DNA of 64,000 nucleotides from Strongylocentrotus purpuratus (GCF_000002235.5 NW_022145604.1:28059291-28123290); one strand, 5' to 3'. Positions 36,340 to 47,326 are shown, counted from the stretch's first letter. The notes: generated from the sequence alone by a model not told the origin. Made by a program: numbers and translations.

Positions 36340-36917
36340 ACCACTTGACTACTATTGGCTCAACATACCCCCTGTGCTACAGGTTTTTTTTTGGGAAATA
36401 TGATATTCATGTATATATTGCTTACATATTTGTTTTTTACCTTAATTTATTACTTATTTTTTCATTATAATTTTTGTTTTATGGAAGTCATAATTGAATG
36501 GAGCTATAAATATATATATAGGTTGTTTCCATCCCCACTATCTCCGGTAGTAGGAAGATATCGAGGAGACCTCCATTTTCCAGGAGGGATGGGGGAGGAT
36601 GAATGCCTGCTTGGACTCCCACCAACATCCATTAATGGGATTACATCATTACTTTCATCACCAGATCTTTCATTTTCATTATCGAAATCACCTACCCGGT
36701 AGATCCATAAAGTCTTCCTCTTCGCCTTCTGAAATATCCAAACAATCACTGAAATTACTTTTGTCATCCAATGTATCATCCATTATGTAAGAACTCTGCA
36801 GTAAACGGCGGGCCGCCATCTTGATTTTTTTCCCGCTCAGTACACACTGCTATACAGCTTACATAACTGTACACATAGTTGTAAAAAAGGACATGTACGT
36901 GGTACGCAGTCAAGTGG
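36340..36917 (-). mobile_element. piggyBac-like element B, deleted copy
   Basis: Ends CCACTTGACT (left, after one extra A) and AGTCAAGTGG (right) are flanked by TTAA (36336-36339, 36918-36921). The interior carries a minus-strand frame starting at 36819 (MAARRLLQSSY...) with an acidic SEGEEEDF stretch, typical of piggyBac transposase N-termini. A TGA follows shortly and the sense continues in another frame (NENERSGDES). The catalytic region is absent. Confidence 0.65.
36700..36819 (-). pseudogene. piggyBac transposase N-terminus, broken
   Basis: Translation from ATG at 36819 gives a basic start, then an acidic tract (DDTLDDKS, SEGEEEDF) and a stop near 36703; downstream the frame changes (GDFDNENERSGDES). 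Acidic N-terminal regions preceding the DDD catalytic core are usual in piggyBac transposases. The core itself is missing. Weak similarity only, judged by composition and by the TTAA-flanked ends. Confidence 0.5.
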
Positions 36918-37093
36918 TTAAAGTCATTTTAAATAATACATATAAATGTTTACGATTCAGTTGCATTCATAGACATGTAAAACAATTTCGGTGGTAGGTA
37001 AATCAGGAATTAAGAAAAATTGTAATTACAATATAGGCATTGGATCTTTCATTCTGATCATAATTGAATTCCTTAATTTTCTTTTTTTTCCAG

Positions 37094-37290
37094 TCGGATT
37101 CATTCATCTACTGGGCCTACCATTTGTGATGGTCGCTGGCATCATGTATTGATCCTATTCATTAACATTGGAAGATGGTCTGTTCTCCTGGATGGCTCTG
37201 AAATTATGAGTGACAATAGTGATGCATCTCAATACAATCTCTCAGGAAACTTGCAACTTGAAGTTGGAGCTGATAAATTTGACCGAAACG
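37094..37290 (+). CDS. Exon: pentraxin/LamG-like module, part 2
   Basis: 197-bp exon, phase 2 to phase 1 (acceptor 37092-37093, donor GTATGA 37291). Reads GPTICDGRWHHVLILF, WSVLLDGSEI, LSGNLQLEVGAD: the W-H-H and V-L-L-D-G strands typical of LamG/pentraxin folds. Confidence 0.8.
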
Positions 37291-37304
37291 GTATGATAAG
37301 TCAA

Positions 37305-37890
37305 CCAAACTACATGTGTGTCTCTTGCAGAGCCAATGAACTGATTAGAATTTGGGGTCAAAGTGTCACAGGGCTCATTATGTATGCAAAAATAGCTTGT
37401 GATTGCGTTATCTCAAGATCCAATTGATGGATTTCCACCAAACTTGGGTCATTATGTCTTGCGGAGCCAATGAACTGATTAGATTTTGGGGTCACAAGGT
37501 CAAAGGTCACAATAATAATAAAAACGTTACTTATAAAGCGCTTACCACCGAAGTCTCTAAGCGCTATAACAGACAAAATAGACTGATAAACAATTACATA
37601 TTAAACATAACAAAAAAGAGCAAATAAACCTACAAATTACAATACATATACATCAAAGTGAACATGGAGCTCATTAGGTATGCAAAAATAGCTTGTGAAC
37701 CCATTATCATTAGAACTGACGAATGGATTACTATCATTTTTAGGTTCATGAGGTCAAAGATCAAAGTGTCATACCTGTATTAGAAAAATAGCTTGTAATC
37801 ACGATATTCTGAGAACCCGTTAATAGATGACAATCAAACTTGAATTTTTTAAATTGCTTCTGTTTTGGTTAGTAAAATCGCTCTATGGCA
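37305..37890. repeat. Tandem repeat, ~132-bp period, with small insert
   Basis: GAGCCAATGAACTGATTAGA and TATGCAAAAATAGCTTGTGA recur at ~132-bp steps. About 37505-37665 is an unrelated insert starting AATAATAATAAAAACG, perhaps a SINE fragment. The 37800-37870 part is paralogous to the flanks of piggyBac A (51880-51916 and 53791-53880) and serves as its empty-site reference. Confidence 0.75.
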
Positions 37891-38706
37891 GAGGCATCAT
37901 TTTCGACTGCTTGCAGTCGAAGATCCATCAAATTCTTTAGAAGAATCTATACTTGATAAAAGAAAAACACATCGTTCATTATACACAGCTGATGTGCAGC
38001 TATGAGTGGGTTGGTAAATATTGTGTGCACAAGGTAAACTTTAGCTATGGTTAAACACACGAGGCATAGATGAGTGTGTTTTAGACCTGCCCAAAGTTAC
38101 TGGTTGCACACAATTCCACTGACCCACAAAATCAAACCGCGTATCATCTGTATTATAGAATGGACTTTAATTAAACAAAAAACAAACAAACAAAAATTAG
38201 CAGACACGTGAAATCATTTTACCGGACACATGAAATTTTTTACCGGATGCATGAAAGAATTCTAAGAATTATAAAAAAAGAAAAAGAGAAAAAAAGAACA
38301 AATCACAACAATTAAAAAATGAAACAAATTATAAAAATTATATTACAATTTTTTTTTAAAGGTTAAAGGAATAAGAAATTAAAAATCATCCAGTAAAAAT
38401 ATCTATACAGTATTAAAAGTATTTCGTTTCATTTCTACCCATTCTATAATTTCGACTGTAAGATCTTTCATTTTGTGTGCTATGTTTAGACCATTTGATT
38501 TGCAAGACATAATTACTGTTCTGTTGGAAATGAAAAATGAACATAAAAACTAAACTGAAACTGAATATGAAGCACAGAAGCTCTATAATTACCATTGCTT
38601 TCCACTCTTTGTTCAGTTGCTCGTTTTGTGCTTAAGAATTATATCTAATGATTTTTTACTTTAATCACAAAGAACAAGGACATGATTTGATTTCATTTGT
38701 TTGTAG
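37891..38706. other. Intron 21, remainder
   Basis: AT-rich, with oligo-A and AAAAAGAAAAAGAG runs around 38270-38380. No coding pattern seen. Confidence 0.5.
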
Positions 38707-38880
38707 ATTCTATTTACATGACTGGCATCAACGTTTGGAGTGGATATGTTTCAGATGACGTGTTGTCTAGAGTCACATCAGAGTGTTTGCCACAGCTTTA
38801 TGGGAACATTATTTCATGGACAGACTTTGACTCCCACCAGGCTTTTCCTACAACCTCCCTGACTCCCTCAATGTGTGATG
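38707..38880 (+). CDS. Exon: pentraxin/LamG-like module, part 3
   Basis: 174-bp phase 1-1 exon (acceptor 38705-38706, donor GTAAGG 38881). Reads SIYMTGINVWSGYVSDDVL and ECLPQLYGNIISWTDFDSH: the final strands, where pentraxins have G..NVW and G.vi.W.dF. This W-x-x-F ending supports the pentraxin-type call. Confidence 0.85.
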
Positions 38881-39301
38881 GTAAGGATAGCATTTTCAAC
38901 CAAGTACATAATATTTTGTCATTGTTTAAAAGTTTGTATTTGATTACATAGGATTGTAAAGGAAAACTTTTCTCCAGGAAAGTGGATTTGTACAAATACA
39001 TCGCCCTATAATCAGCTCTCAAGTTTATCTGTAACTTTTTTAATTTGCTGACATGAGGAACACAGGCTAAGTTGGAATTCACATAGTGCACTTGTTACAA
39101 GCATGTTCAAGATAATTTTCAGAAAGAGATGTGGTGAAATATTCAAATTTAAATTCTTTATGTAGTAAATTAATTAGTACTGGTAAGTAAAAAAAAAATC
39201 TTTATTGACTTGCTAATGCATGACAAAAAAGTAACATGAAGAGTTTGGAAGAGAGATTTAAACTTCTGTTTATTATTGAGTTTTTCCCTGATTTGTTGTA
39301 G
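38881..39301. other. Intron 22
   Basis: About 420 bp; nothing recognised. Confidence 0.5.
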
Positions 39302-39538
39302 ATACTGATGAATGTCAGAGCCTGACCCCCTGCCAAAATGGAGCTACTTGCATTGACAAACTCCGCTCCTACATATGCGTGTGTCTTGAAGATAATGAAG
39401 GAATAAACTGTGAAAAGTTTATCGACATGTGCAATAATGCGAGCTGCGAGAATGGAGGATCTTGTAAAACTATGAATAGGACAATTCTCTGTTCATGCCC
39501 TGAAAGATTTTTAGGAGAGTTTTGTGAGCTTGAAATTA
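39302..39538 (+). CDS. Exon: two EGF repeats after the pentraxin module
   Basis: 237-bp phase 1-1 exon (acceptor 39300-39301, donor GTAAGT 39539). First repeat [17 protein letters not shown] is calcium-binding type; second [15 protein letters not shown], ending GEFCELEIS. Confidence 0.94.
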
Positions 39539-40297
39539 GTAAGTTGATTCAGCTATTCCCTATTTACAAAATACAGTTAACAGCTAAATTATTCATACCC
39601 TTACAAAATGATTATCCCCAATTTAGGTTTCTTAAGAATATCAAAGCTTACATCTACAAGTATTAATCAAATGCCCTAATTCAACCAAAATACCTTTCAT
39701 TCTTGAGTTACGAAAAACACAAAAACATGAAATTTACAAGGGGTATGAATATTAAATTTAGATGTTAACTGTACAGCCTTGACTTTTGGAGGCTTAATTT
39801 TTCTTTTATTAAAAAGAATGATATGCAGCACTCATTATTAAGATATATGCCATATTTCTATATTTTTCATCTGCAAATTGATGTATGAATTTGTATGAAT
39901 TTAGTTTTATTTCTCCACACGTATCAATACATATGCTTAGATTAGCAAAGGGAGATTAAATTTTTTTGAAATAATTATGTCATGAATGTTACGTAAAAGA
40001 TTAAGGGATGCAGGAATTTGTTGGGAATGTCCATCCATCCAGGAGAAATATACCTATAACATAATGAACAATTATAAGTTACAAGATTATTACACTATCA
40101 AATTATCGATGCAAATACAGATATTCAGCTTTTCTTAACTTTAGGCGTAATTTGATTGAAAACAAAATCTCCACATGTAACTTGATAAGATTTCTATATA
40201 GTAGTATGTTTATATACAAGGTCCTCTAAATTACATTTCGATTGCTTTGATGATTCATATCATAATTAGTGAAATGTTGAAAATTCTCTTTCTTCAG
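39539..40297. other. Intron 23
   Basis: About 760 bp of AT-rich sequence; nothing recognised. Confidence 0.5.
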
Positions 40298-40468
40298 TTA
40301 ATGGTAGTTGGAGTGATTGGTTGCCGTGGAGTCCATGCAGTGCATCGTGTGAAGGTGGAACTCGAAATACTTTAAGGGAATGTACCAACCCACCACCTAA
40401 TGATTATGGACAGCCTTGTCATGGAGAAAATACAAAACAAGAACCATGTAATATCCAGGAATGTCCAG
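40298..40468 (+). CDS. Exon: thrombospondin type 1 (TSP1) repeat
   Basis: 171-bp phase 1-1 exon (acceptor 40296-40297, donor GTACCT 40469). Reads GSWSDWLPWSPCSASCEGG, with the W-x-x-W-x-x-W ladder and CSxSC, then RECTNPPPNDYGQPC and PCNIQECPG: a complete TSR. TSP1 is not part of vertebrate SVEP1, so this marks a lineage-specific architecture. Confidence 0.96.
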
Positions 40469-40757
40469 GTACCTACCAACCCCAAATTGTAACTTCCACC
40501 CGTCTCTCTGTCTTTGTTTTTTTCCTTATTTCCAGATTGACTCTAACCTCACACTCAGATATTTAAAAAATATATATATTTACATGTACCGTGAGAAAAA
40601 TAGATGCTAAACTATGATGATGATGATGACGATGTATTGTAATGATGATTAGTTTACATGTGTACTGTAAAAGTAGATTAACTCACCTGTAAATTGTCAA
40701 AAAATAGACCTCTTGATTGACAGGGGTTGCAATTGTTTTGTCTCTTGCATTTTAAAG

Positions 40758-40964
40758 GTTGTCTTCATCTGCAGAGTCCTGAGAATGCCACACTTAACTG
40801 TTGGAGTGAAGGTGAAACCAAGAAGTGCACAGTTAGTTGTAACTCAACTGATCTTGGCTTCGTTCAACCTACACTGGCAGAGTATTCCTGCGGCCTGGAG
40901 TCAGATTACAAATGGGATCATGAAAGTGATAACAATCGTAGAGCAAGTTTGCCTCCTTGCAGGG
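40758..40964 (+). CDS. Exon: CCP-like domain preceding linker B
   Basis: 207-bp phase 1-1 exon (acceptor 40756-40757, donor GTAAGT 40965). Reads NATLNCWSEGETKKC, VSCNSTDLGF, EYSCGLESDYKWDHES and LPPCRG: CCP-type spacing with C-x-x-x-x-x-x-W. Corresponds to the CCP at 11536-11730 in the first module block. Confidence 0.85.
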
Positions 40965-41084
40965 GTAAGTTAACATGTTTGAGGTGTCGTCATCTAGTGG
41001 ATACCTCATCTGTGGATCACATGGTTCATTGCTTGAGTCCTGCAGCAGCACATCATGTCCTTTTTTGTTGAAATTATATCGTAA

Positions 41085-41850
41085 TAATGATACTGATAAT
41101 AATACTGATAATAATAATAATGTATACCCGGGTGTACAGTGGCAAATGTTGATTAATGTCTTGCCAAATGACATTAGTGTCGGGCCAGAGATGCCAACCG
41201 TTACGGTCGTGCGTTTTTGGGGGAGCATGGTGGTAGATGATCGTGCGCACGGCGCCCGCAATACCCATTCAAAGTATAGTAGCGAAGACTTCGGTGATTC
41301 AGCGGGCGCATTGTAAGTGCGGTATACAGTGTGTTGTTGTTCATGAACGCCGGGCCTAGTGGCCTGGGCTGGTGTGTCTGTGGTACTAGAGTGTGCATGT
41401 GCGTGTGTAGGAATCGAGTTCTGCCATTTGACTGTGGATTCGAATTTGCCATTCGACGCTTGAACGAGGTGTTTTCTTCCTGAATATTATCATGGATTCA
41501 CTCAAAAAAGCGAGTACCCGAGGAGGAGATCCTTTGACTGGAAACAGATTTAAAAAAAACGTTTTTATGCATATCTTTATTTTGGACTTAAAAATGGTAG
41601 GTTCGAAATGCAGTAAGAGTGACTGGGTGTTTGTGTACGTTTTGCGCGAAAATTATGCTGCGGTGTCTTGCGTTTCGGAAAGACCCCCATTTGTTATGGA
41701 CAAATATGGTAAATGTTACTGACAGCCATCCTATAGGGTTGGCATCTCTGTCGGGCTGGGATTCGAACCCTCGACCCTTGGATTGAGACTCCAGTAAAAG
41801 AACCACAATACCACAACATTTGTGATAAGAGCTATATAAAAGCTAAATAT
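41085..41850 (-). mobile_element. tRNA-derived SINE interrupted by a TIR element
   Basis: On the minus strand the head (about 41757-41818) is tRNA-like with B box GGTTCGAATCC (complement at 41760-41770). The body TTTGGCAAGACATTA lies on the other side of the insert (41155-41175), and the tail is an ATT-rich run (41085-41125). The insert at 41186-41750 splits it. Confidence 0.75.
41186..41750. mobile_element. TIR element (hAT-like ends) inserted in a SINE
   Basis: CAGAGATGCCAACC (41186) and its complement (ends 41750) are 14-bp terminal repeats; TCGGGC is duplicated at 41180-41185 and 41751-41756. 565 bp, no convincing transposase. Ends starting CAGAG recall hAT, but hAT normally duplicates 8 bp. 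The same end and duplication length occur at 55158-55547. Confidence 0.8.
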
Positions 41851-42006
41851 TATTATTATGATGGAATTGTACCAGGTTCATTTACCTGTTGTGCTAAATG
41901 TCAGCTTTTTGCACGATCATTCATACAAAAAACAGGAGCAAAACTTTCATATTTCCATGGGCCAATGCTTGGTAATCGTACTATTATCTTTCTATGTAAT
42001 TCCTAG

Positions 42007-42173
42007 AAACGATGTCTCCGGATTCGTTAGAGGTGCAAGTCAACTTTGCTTACCCAGGCGCAACATGTGCTTCGGTAGCAGATGAAGAAAGCCTTAAAGA
42101 ACTAGTCAGCTCTAACATCATGAACAATGTTGAAGGCAGTGGCTGCAATGATTGTGCTCTCTCAAATATACAG
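42007..42173 (+). CDS. Exon: linker B, part 1
   Basis: 167-bp exon, phase 1 to phase 0 (acceptor 42005-42006, donor GTTGGT 42174). Reads VQVNFAYPGATC, DEESLKELVSSNI and GCNDCALSNIQ. Same order as linker A (Cys, helix, Cys pair) but split by an extra intron. Confidence 0.82.
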
Positions 42174-42899
42174 GTTGGTATGACATCGACTAAAGTTCAT
42201 CAATCATATTTTGTATAAATTATATTATATACCTCATATGAAGATTCTAGGCTTCCGATTGGTTAAAACTACAGGCATAGCATTCGCTACTGCTGGATAA
42301 TATTGCAAAAAATATTGACCAGGGCCCCGTCTTATAAAGGGTTGCGATTGATCCAAATCAATCGCAAGTTCTCCAATCAATCGCAAGTTTGCAGTCTCCC
42401 ATTTCTTATGTACATAATTGCGATTAATATCAACTCTTTATAGGAAAGAGCCAAGGTATAGTTCTACTAGCATGTGCAATGCAAGACCACAATGATTGCG
42501 TGTGAAATTAACAATGGATAAGCACAGTGACACACGCGCAGAGCTATCAGACCTGTTAGTTTTCCTATAAATAAATACATTTTTGCCTGCATAGTTTGTT
42601 AATTTTTTCTTTTTTTTATAATTGGCATATTGACAGCATGTTTTCGGGTCTCAGTTGAACCCATAGCGTTATTGTCATGTGAAGATGCTGCAAACATTGT
42701 CCAGTTGCCCCTGCAACTGTTACATTAAGCTTGGTTGCCGCTCAACTGCTAACATGTAGAGACCGCCATCATTCATGATAGCTGTTACACATGAATGCAA
42801 CTGCAGATTAATACCTTGGGATTCGAACACTCAAACTCTAAGTTGAAAGTCAATGTAATGAACTACTACGCCAAGACACCTCAATACATATATTGTTAA

Positions 42900-43054
42900 A
42901 CATATAAGGATATCACAAATAATATCGCTTGTGACATTCATTTGTCTCGCAATGTATGTGATGATAAAACATGATAAAATATATTGTAAGCTAGCGTTTT
43001 TTATATTCTATAGGTGGACCAGCGGTCAAACAATTTGATCAATAATTAGAACAA
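42900..43054. repeat. Penelope-type inverted arm (left)
   Basis: Complementary to 43676-43870: GTGGACCAGCGGTCAAACAA (43014) against the complement at 43695-43718, TAAAATATATTGTAAGC (42976) against 43740-43756, and TTTGTCTCGCAATGTATG (42941) against 43823-43840. Brackets the GIY-YIG remnant. Confidence 0.75.
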
Positions 43055-43105
43055 TAACGGACAAGGCCTATTGGCCGAAGCAAAAGCACACAGGTGCTCA
43101 ACCAC

Positions 43106-43673
43106 TCAACTGGCTCGGTGCGGGCCGGATGGACGGGGAGTGTCATGGCGGCGTATCGTACGCATCCAAAATTCGGGGATATCGATCCTGTTGTCCCTGT
43201 TAAAATTATTGGGATTGCAACGTATATTGATAGCTTCTTTAACCCTCTGTGTGTACCAATGTCGTTCTTGGGAAAGGCATTGAACCCCGTCTCAGTCTGG
43301 CTGATGCTGGTTATCCCTAGCATGCTCGACTGCAGCTGAGTTGTCAGTTCGGTGGAGCCTGACGTCCGTCTTATGCTCAGTGATTCTTTCTGATATCGGA
43401 CGGGCAGTTTCACCGATATAGGATCTATCACATCCTGTACAAGGGATGTTGTACACAATGCCGTCTCGTCTGTGTTGAGGAATAGGATCCTTGGGGCGTG
43501 TTAGTTGTTGACGTAGGGTGGTATCTGATCTGAAAACCGTTCGGTTAAGTTGTTGGGAGACACCATCAACGTACGGCAAGACTGTTAATGCCTTGTATGC
43601 CTTCTGATCCTTTGGTTCCGACGTTCTCTTCTTGGTTTTGTGTACAAAACGACGTGGATAACCGTTAAGACTC
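43106..43673 (-). pseudogene. Penelope-like element: GIY-YIG endonuclease region
   Basis: Minus-strand frame reads NGYPRRFV, KAYKALTVLPYVDGV, GIVYNIPCTGCDRSYIGETA (GIY-YIG core with CxxC insert and YIGxT) and SERITEHK, then WYTQRVKEAINIR and NPNNFNRDNRIDIPE, ending at stop 43106-43108. These are conserved C-terminal features of Penelope-like retroelements. The frame is broken by one in-frame TGA at 43292-43294, where family members have Trp (TGG), so a single nonsense change is likely. The reverse transcriptase part is absent: the frame begins at the right inverted arm. Confidence 0.88.
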
Positions 43674-43675
43674 TA

Positions 43676-43870
43676 ATTGTTCTAATTATTGATCACATTT
43701 TTTGACCGCCAGTCCACCCATTGAGTATAAAAGAAGCTTGCTTACAATATATTTTATTACCTGACAAAGTGTTGTAGCGGCCCACAAAACGGCTTGATCT
43801 TTTGATCCCTTGTTGACCATACATTGCGAGACAAACGAAAGTCACTAGCGATATAATTTTTGATACTATA
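43676..43870. repeat. Penelope-type inverted arm (right) with hammerhead-like motif
   Basis: Complement of the left arm. At 43761-43792 the order CTGAcaA, AGTG, 11-nt loop, CCAC, aAAAC matches a degenerate hammerhead ribozyme core (CUGAUGA, stem II, GAAAC). Penelope elements are known to carry hammerhead motifs in such terminal segments; this copy has lost key bases, so activity is unlikely. Confidence 0.55.
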
Positions 43871-44177
43871 TCAGCAATGAGTAATATATTTAGCATTATG
43901 AATAAGGATCATTAAAAAATCAACTTTTCTATGTTTAGTAGACACAGGGCCAATTTTGTGACTTAGCAACATTTTGTTTATTTACATACATATAGTTATA
44001 TGTACACAAGTATTGAGTTCTGCTTGGAGTTCGAGAAAATACACAAAAGCAAAAAAGATAATGACCCTCCTACTAAAAGAATATAAATACATGTACCTAC
44101 ACACATTATGTGCTACTCATTTTATTTCATTCTTTATGCTTTTCTAAAGTAGGTTTTTCTTTCTTCAATTAATTAAG

Positions 44178-44259
44178 GTCAACAATTGTGGTGTGTCGAA
44201 GAAGAGGTCAGTTGAAGAATCTCCTATCACTATCTCATTCAACATAGATTTCAGCAATG
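44178..44259 (+). CDS. Exon: linker B, part 2 (dibasic site)
   Basis: 82-bp exon, phase 0 to phase 1 (acceptor 44176-44177, donor GTGAGC 44260). Reads VNNCGVSKKRSVEESPITIS then FNIDFSNG. KKRS matches a convertase-type basic site in the place of the RRRRKRR stretch of linker A, and FNIDFS parallels FNVESN. Too short to appear as an ATG-initiated frame; supported by phase and by homology with linker A. Confidence 0.8.
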
Positions 44260-45120
44260 GTGAGCCACTTAAATACTAATAAACTCATGTGTTAAGTTTA
44301 GCTCTCTAAGGGTTGATATATGTTTATATTCCATAGAAATAATGGGTTATTAAAATATTTGTATGCCTTATTATCTCTATCAATAACAAATAAAAATAAA
44401 CCCTCCTTGCTGATATTAATGTGAAATGTAACCTAAAATAATTTAATTTTCTTTAACACTGAAAATGATTAGAAGAATTAAATTGGTAATAATATTAACA
44501 GAGATGGTGCTTTTTTAACACTTAGCGTTTGTGTTTTTGATCAGTTCTTATCAGAATATATATATATATATATATGCTCTGAGTCTGTCTTGCCTCTTCT
44601 CATCTTCTGTAGTGGATTTTTTTGCATTTATTCATTTTATTCTCTTATTTTCCAGACCTCTGATGATGTTGTTTTTGTGTGTATTACACTCAGATAGAAT
44701 TAAATCTTATAATCTTACTCAAACAGTCTTTATGTTGGGATATTAAGATCAATTAAAAATGGGGGCATATTTATTATTTCTGGCACTACATATAAGTACT
44801 TTTTAATAGTGCAAAAAGGTACAAAATACTGATAAAAAAATAAAGGTACAAAAAATGAAACGTATTCACCTTATATCTATCAATTAAGTTGTAATACGAT
44901 ATAAAAAATATATAAAAAATCATGTTTTGTATTAAGTGCTGGCCGTTGATATCAACAAAAACATTTTGAATGCTGCCCTACAACAGGTGCTTTTTGTAAA
45001 GGATATACATTGATGCATAGCGCACATTTGCCCTCGTGATGCCCCTAATTGTGCCCCAACATTATCACCTCAGTCATACCACGGTCATGTATGTATACCT
45101 GTATTGTCTTTTCCCCTTAG
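44260..45120. other. Intron 27
   Basis: AT-rich, a (TA)n run at 44556-44574; no coding pattern seen. Confidence 0.5.
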
Positions 45121-45297
45121 TAACTATGGAGGGATCATTCAGCGAATTTAGCAACAGATTTGACAATCGTGTGAAAAATGGATCCTTTTCCCTGGAAGTC
45201 GATGGTCAGGTCATTGCAGTTGAACTTAATCAAAGTAGCGGTCAGGTCAAGATTACGTGTCCAAGAGGGTCTGGTTTGACAGTACAGGGAACCTGCG
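45121..45297 (+). CDS. Exon: linker B, part 3
   Basis: 177-bp phase 1-1 exon (acceptor 45119-45120, donor GTAGGT 45298). Reads FSEFSNRFDNRVKNGSFSL, GQVIAVELNQ and VKITCPRGSGL..GTCG. Same place as linker A exon 15172-15422, preceding GCC2/GCC3 modules. Confidence 0.85.
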
Positions 45298-45512
45298 GTA
45301 GGTCAAGCAAATCTACTTAAACATTTGATTGTACATTAATCATTGGTTTGCCAGAAGGAGCAATTTGCATTGATTGATTAGAAAAGCACTTTTGGGCAGT
45401 CATTTTGACATTAAATTATTACATTTTCCACCAGAAAATCAAAATGTCATAACCATACTTCTTATAGCTCATACAAAGATTGTTAAAAGATGTTATCTGA
45501 GATACAGCTTAA

Positions 45513-45845
45513 CCACTTGACTGCAGACCACATACATGTACGTGTTCTCTCTCTCCCATGCCTGTGCGTACCATGTACATGATTTTCAAGACATTAGCAC
45601 TGCATAATGCCTAACCCTACTGTGTAATTAGCACTGCAATGACGTTACACAGTTCTTGAGCAGTAGCTGGCGCCCTTCCCCTAAAAAAAAGGCTTTAAAA
45701 TTATTTTATTTGTATGAATGTGTGAAAGATCTGGTGATGAAAGTGATGTTGTAGTCCCGTTGTATTCCCACTAATGGATGTTAGTGCGAATAGAACAGTA
45801 GCACAGGGGGTATGAACGCGTATTAAGCCAATAGCTGTCAAGTGG
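45513..45845. mobile_element. piggyBac-like element B, short relative
   Basis: CCACTTGACTGC (45513) and its near-complement (ending 45845), TTAA at 45509-45512 and 45846-45849. Shares AAAGATCTGGTGATGAAAGT and the CCCCCTGTGCTAC segment with 36340-36917. Confidence 0.75.
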
Positions 45846-45849
45846 TTAA

Positions 45850-46255
45850 AGAGAAGGTTGAGTATCATTGTTATTATGCAAGTGGGGAAGAACATCAGAC
45901 AAAAAAATGCTCCCTGAAAAGCATTGCTCTTCAAATGCCTCCATATTTTAAATATGACAAGTAACAGTTTAAAAATTGGCCCAATTTTATGCCACATGTA
46001 TGTGTATAGTCCCATATAGGTAATCAATAAATTAGGGACACACTCTGTGACATTTTTGGTGTCCCTGCTTTCTGTGTACAGTGCTTGTTACTTTACCAAG
46101 GCTGGGCCAAATTTCTTATCATTTTGATGACTGCGGAACCTTACAGTACACACCAAAACTTATATGCTAAGTGATCAATTTTTTCTTGTCGATTCCACAC
46201 CATTTCTTTCACAATGCCATCGCCCGACCAGAACTTAACTTTATCTTTTACGGCA
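45850..46255. mobile_element. TTAA-associated MITE, adjacent to piggyBac-like element
   Basis: Left end AGAGAAGGTTGAGT directly abuts the TTAA at 45846-45849; right end about CAGAACTTAACTTTATCTTT (46230-46250). The inner right half resembles 21190-21362. Confidence 0.5.
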
Positions 46256-46330
46256 TATAGTGGAACAAAAAGTAGAATTTATTTCCTAATGATATCATAT
46301 CTTAATTTTATTCTTCTTTTCCCCCAATAG

Positions 46331-46504
46331 TTGTATGCCCCGCTGGTACTTTCCAGTACTTCCTACCAAACACCAGCACAGCTGTGTGTGCACCCTGCTT
46401 GCTACACACCTATCAAGATCAAGAGGGACAAGTTGAGTGTCTTCCATGTCTTTCAGGTTTAATAACGAATGATCCTGGAGCTGATGATATCAACCATTGT
46501 ATAG
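46331..46504 (+). CDS. Exon: GCC2/GCC3 domain B1
   Basis: 174-bp phase 1-1 exon (acceptor 46329-46330, donor GTAAGT 46505). Reads VCPAGTFQYF, CAPCLLHTYQDQEG, CLPCLSGLITNDPGA and HCIG. Confidence 0.93.
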
Positions 46505-47326
46505 GTAAGTTCATTAAACATGATAGAAACTTCTTTTTAATCCATCATGATAATTGAGCTGAATTGCAGAATGGGGCCTTTTCAACAGATTTGTATTCAG
46601 AGATATTGATAATGATAATATATTGAACAAAGTTTTTGGTTACACCACAAATTCTTTTGACAGGGTTAGTTGGCCTTGAAATGGGCCTCTCCTGCTCGGT
46701 GTTTCAATAGAGGTTGTACATATCTTTTTTGATGTCAATGGAGCCTTACCAAACAAGCCAAGTACATCAACCCCCTGGCCTTCCTTTAAAGGTGCCGGGA
46801 CTCGGGTGTAATATCTGTCTGGTCAAGAGTAGCCCACCATATTCTTAGTAATGCTACATAGCTCCTTATCAGGGTAAGGGTCAGAGATATCCACAGCCAG
46901 CTTCATCAGCTCCAGGAAGAGATAAAAACCCAGCTGTCAAGTTGACTCTCTCAAAAGAAGACTGGAAAAAGGTTGAGAGTTTTTATAGAAGATCCTTTGA
47001 ATTAGCCTTTGAGAAGGCAAATAGGGAAATTCAATAAACTGCTCCCTTCAACTCCGTCTGACCGCAGATCTTTCCAACGTCTGACTCCTAGCAAAACTGT
47101 AATCAACCTGAGCAAGCTCCCTCAAACTCAGCAGGAACAAGAAGATTTATCTTTTGAATTAAACTTTGCAGTAGCCCCCCCCCCCCCCACACAATTTGAT
47201 AAAAAAAAGACATCATTCAACGAATTGAACCAGGGCTCAAACACCTGAACCAACCTAGGGCTAGCTCCATCTGCCTACAGATCATCCAGGGTCTGCCCTT
47301 GGCTAAGCTGCCCAGGCCTTAGTTCC
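46505..47326. other. Intron 29, 5' part
   Basis: No coding pattern recognised; a C run at 47176-47189. Confidence 0.5.

Noticed and set aside
43039..43458. 139-residue minus-strand frame
   Set aside because: Out-of-frame shadow of the Penelope GIY-YIG frame, which is clearly the right one by motif.
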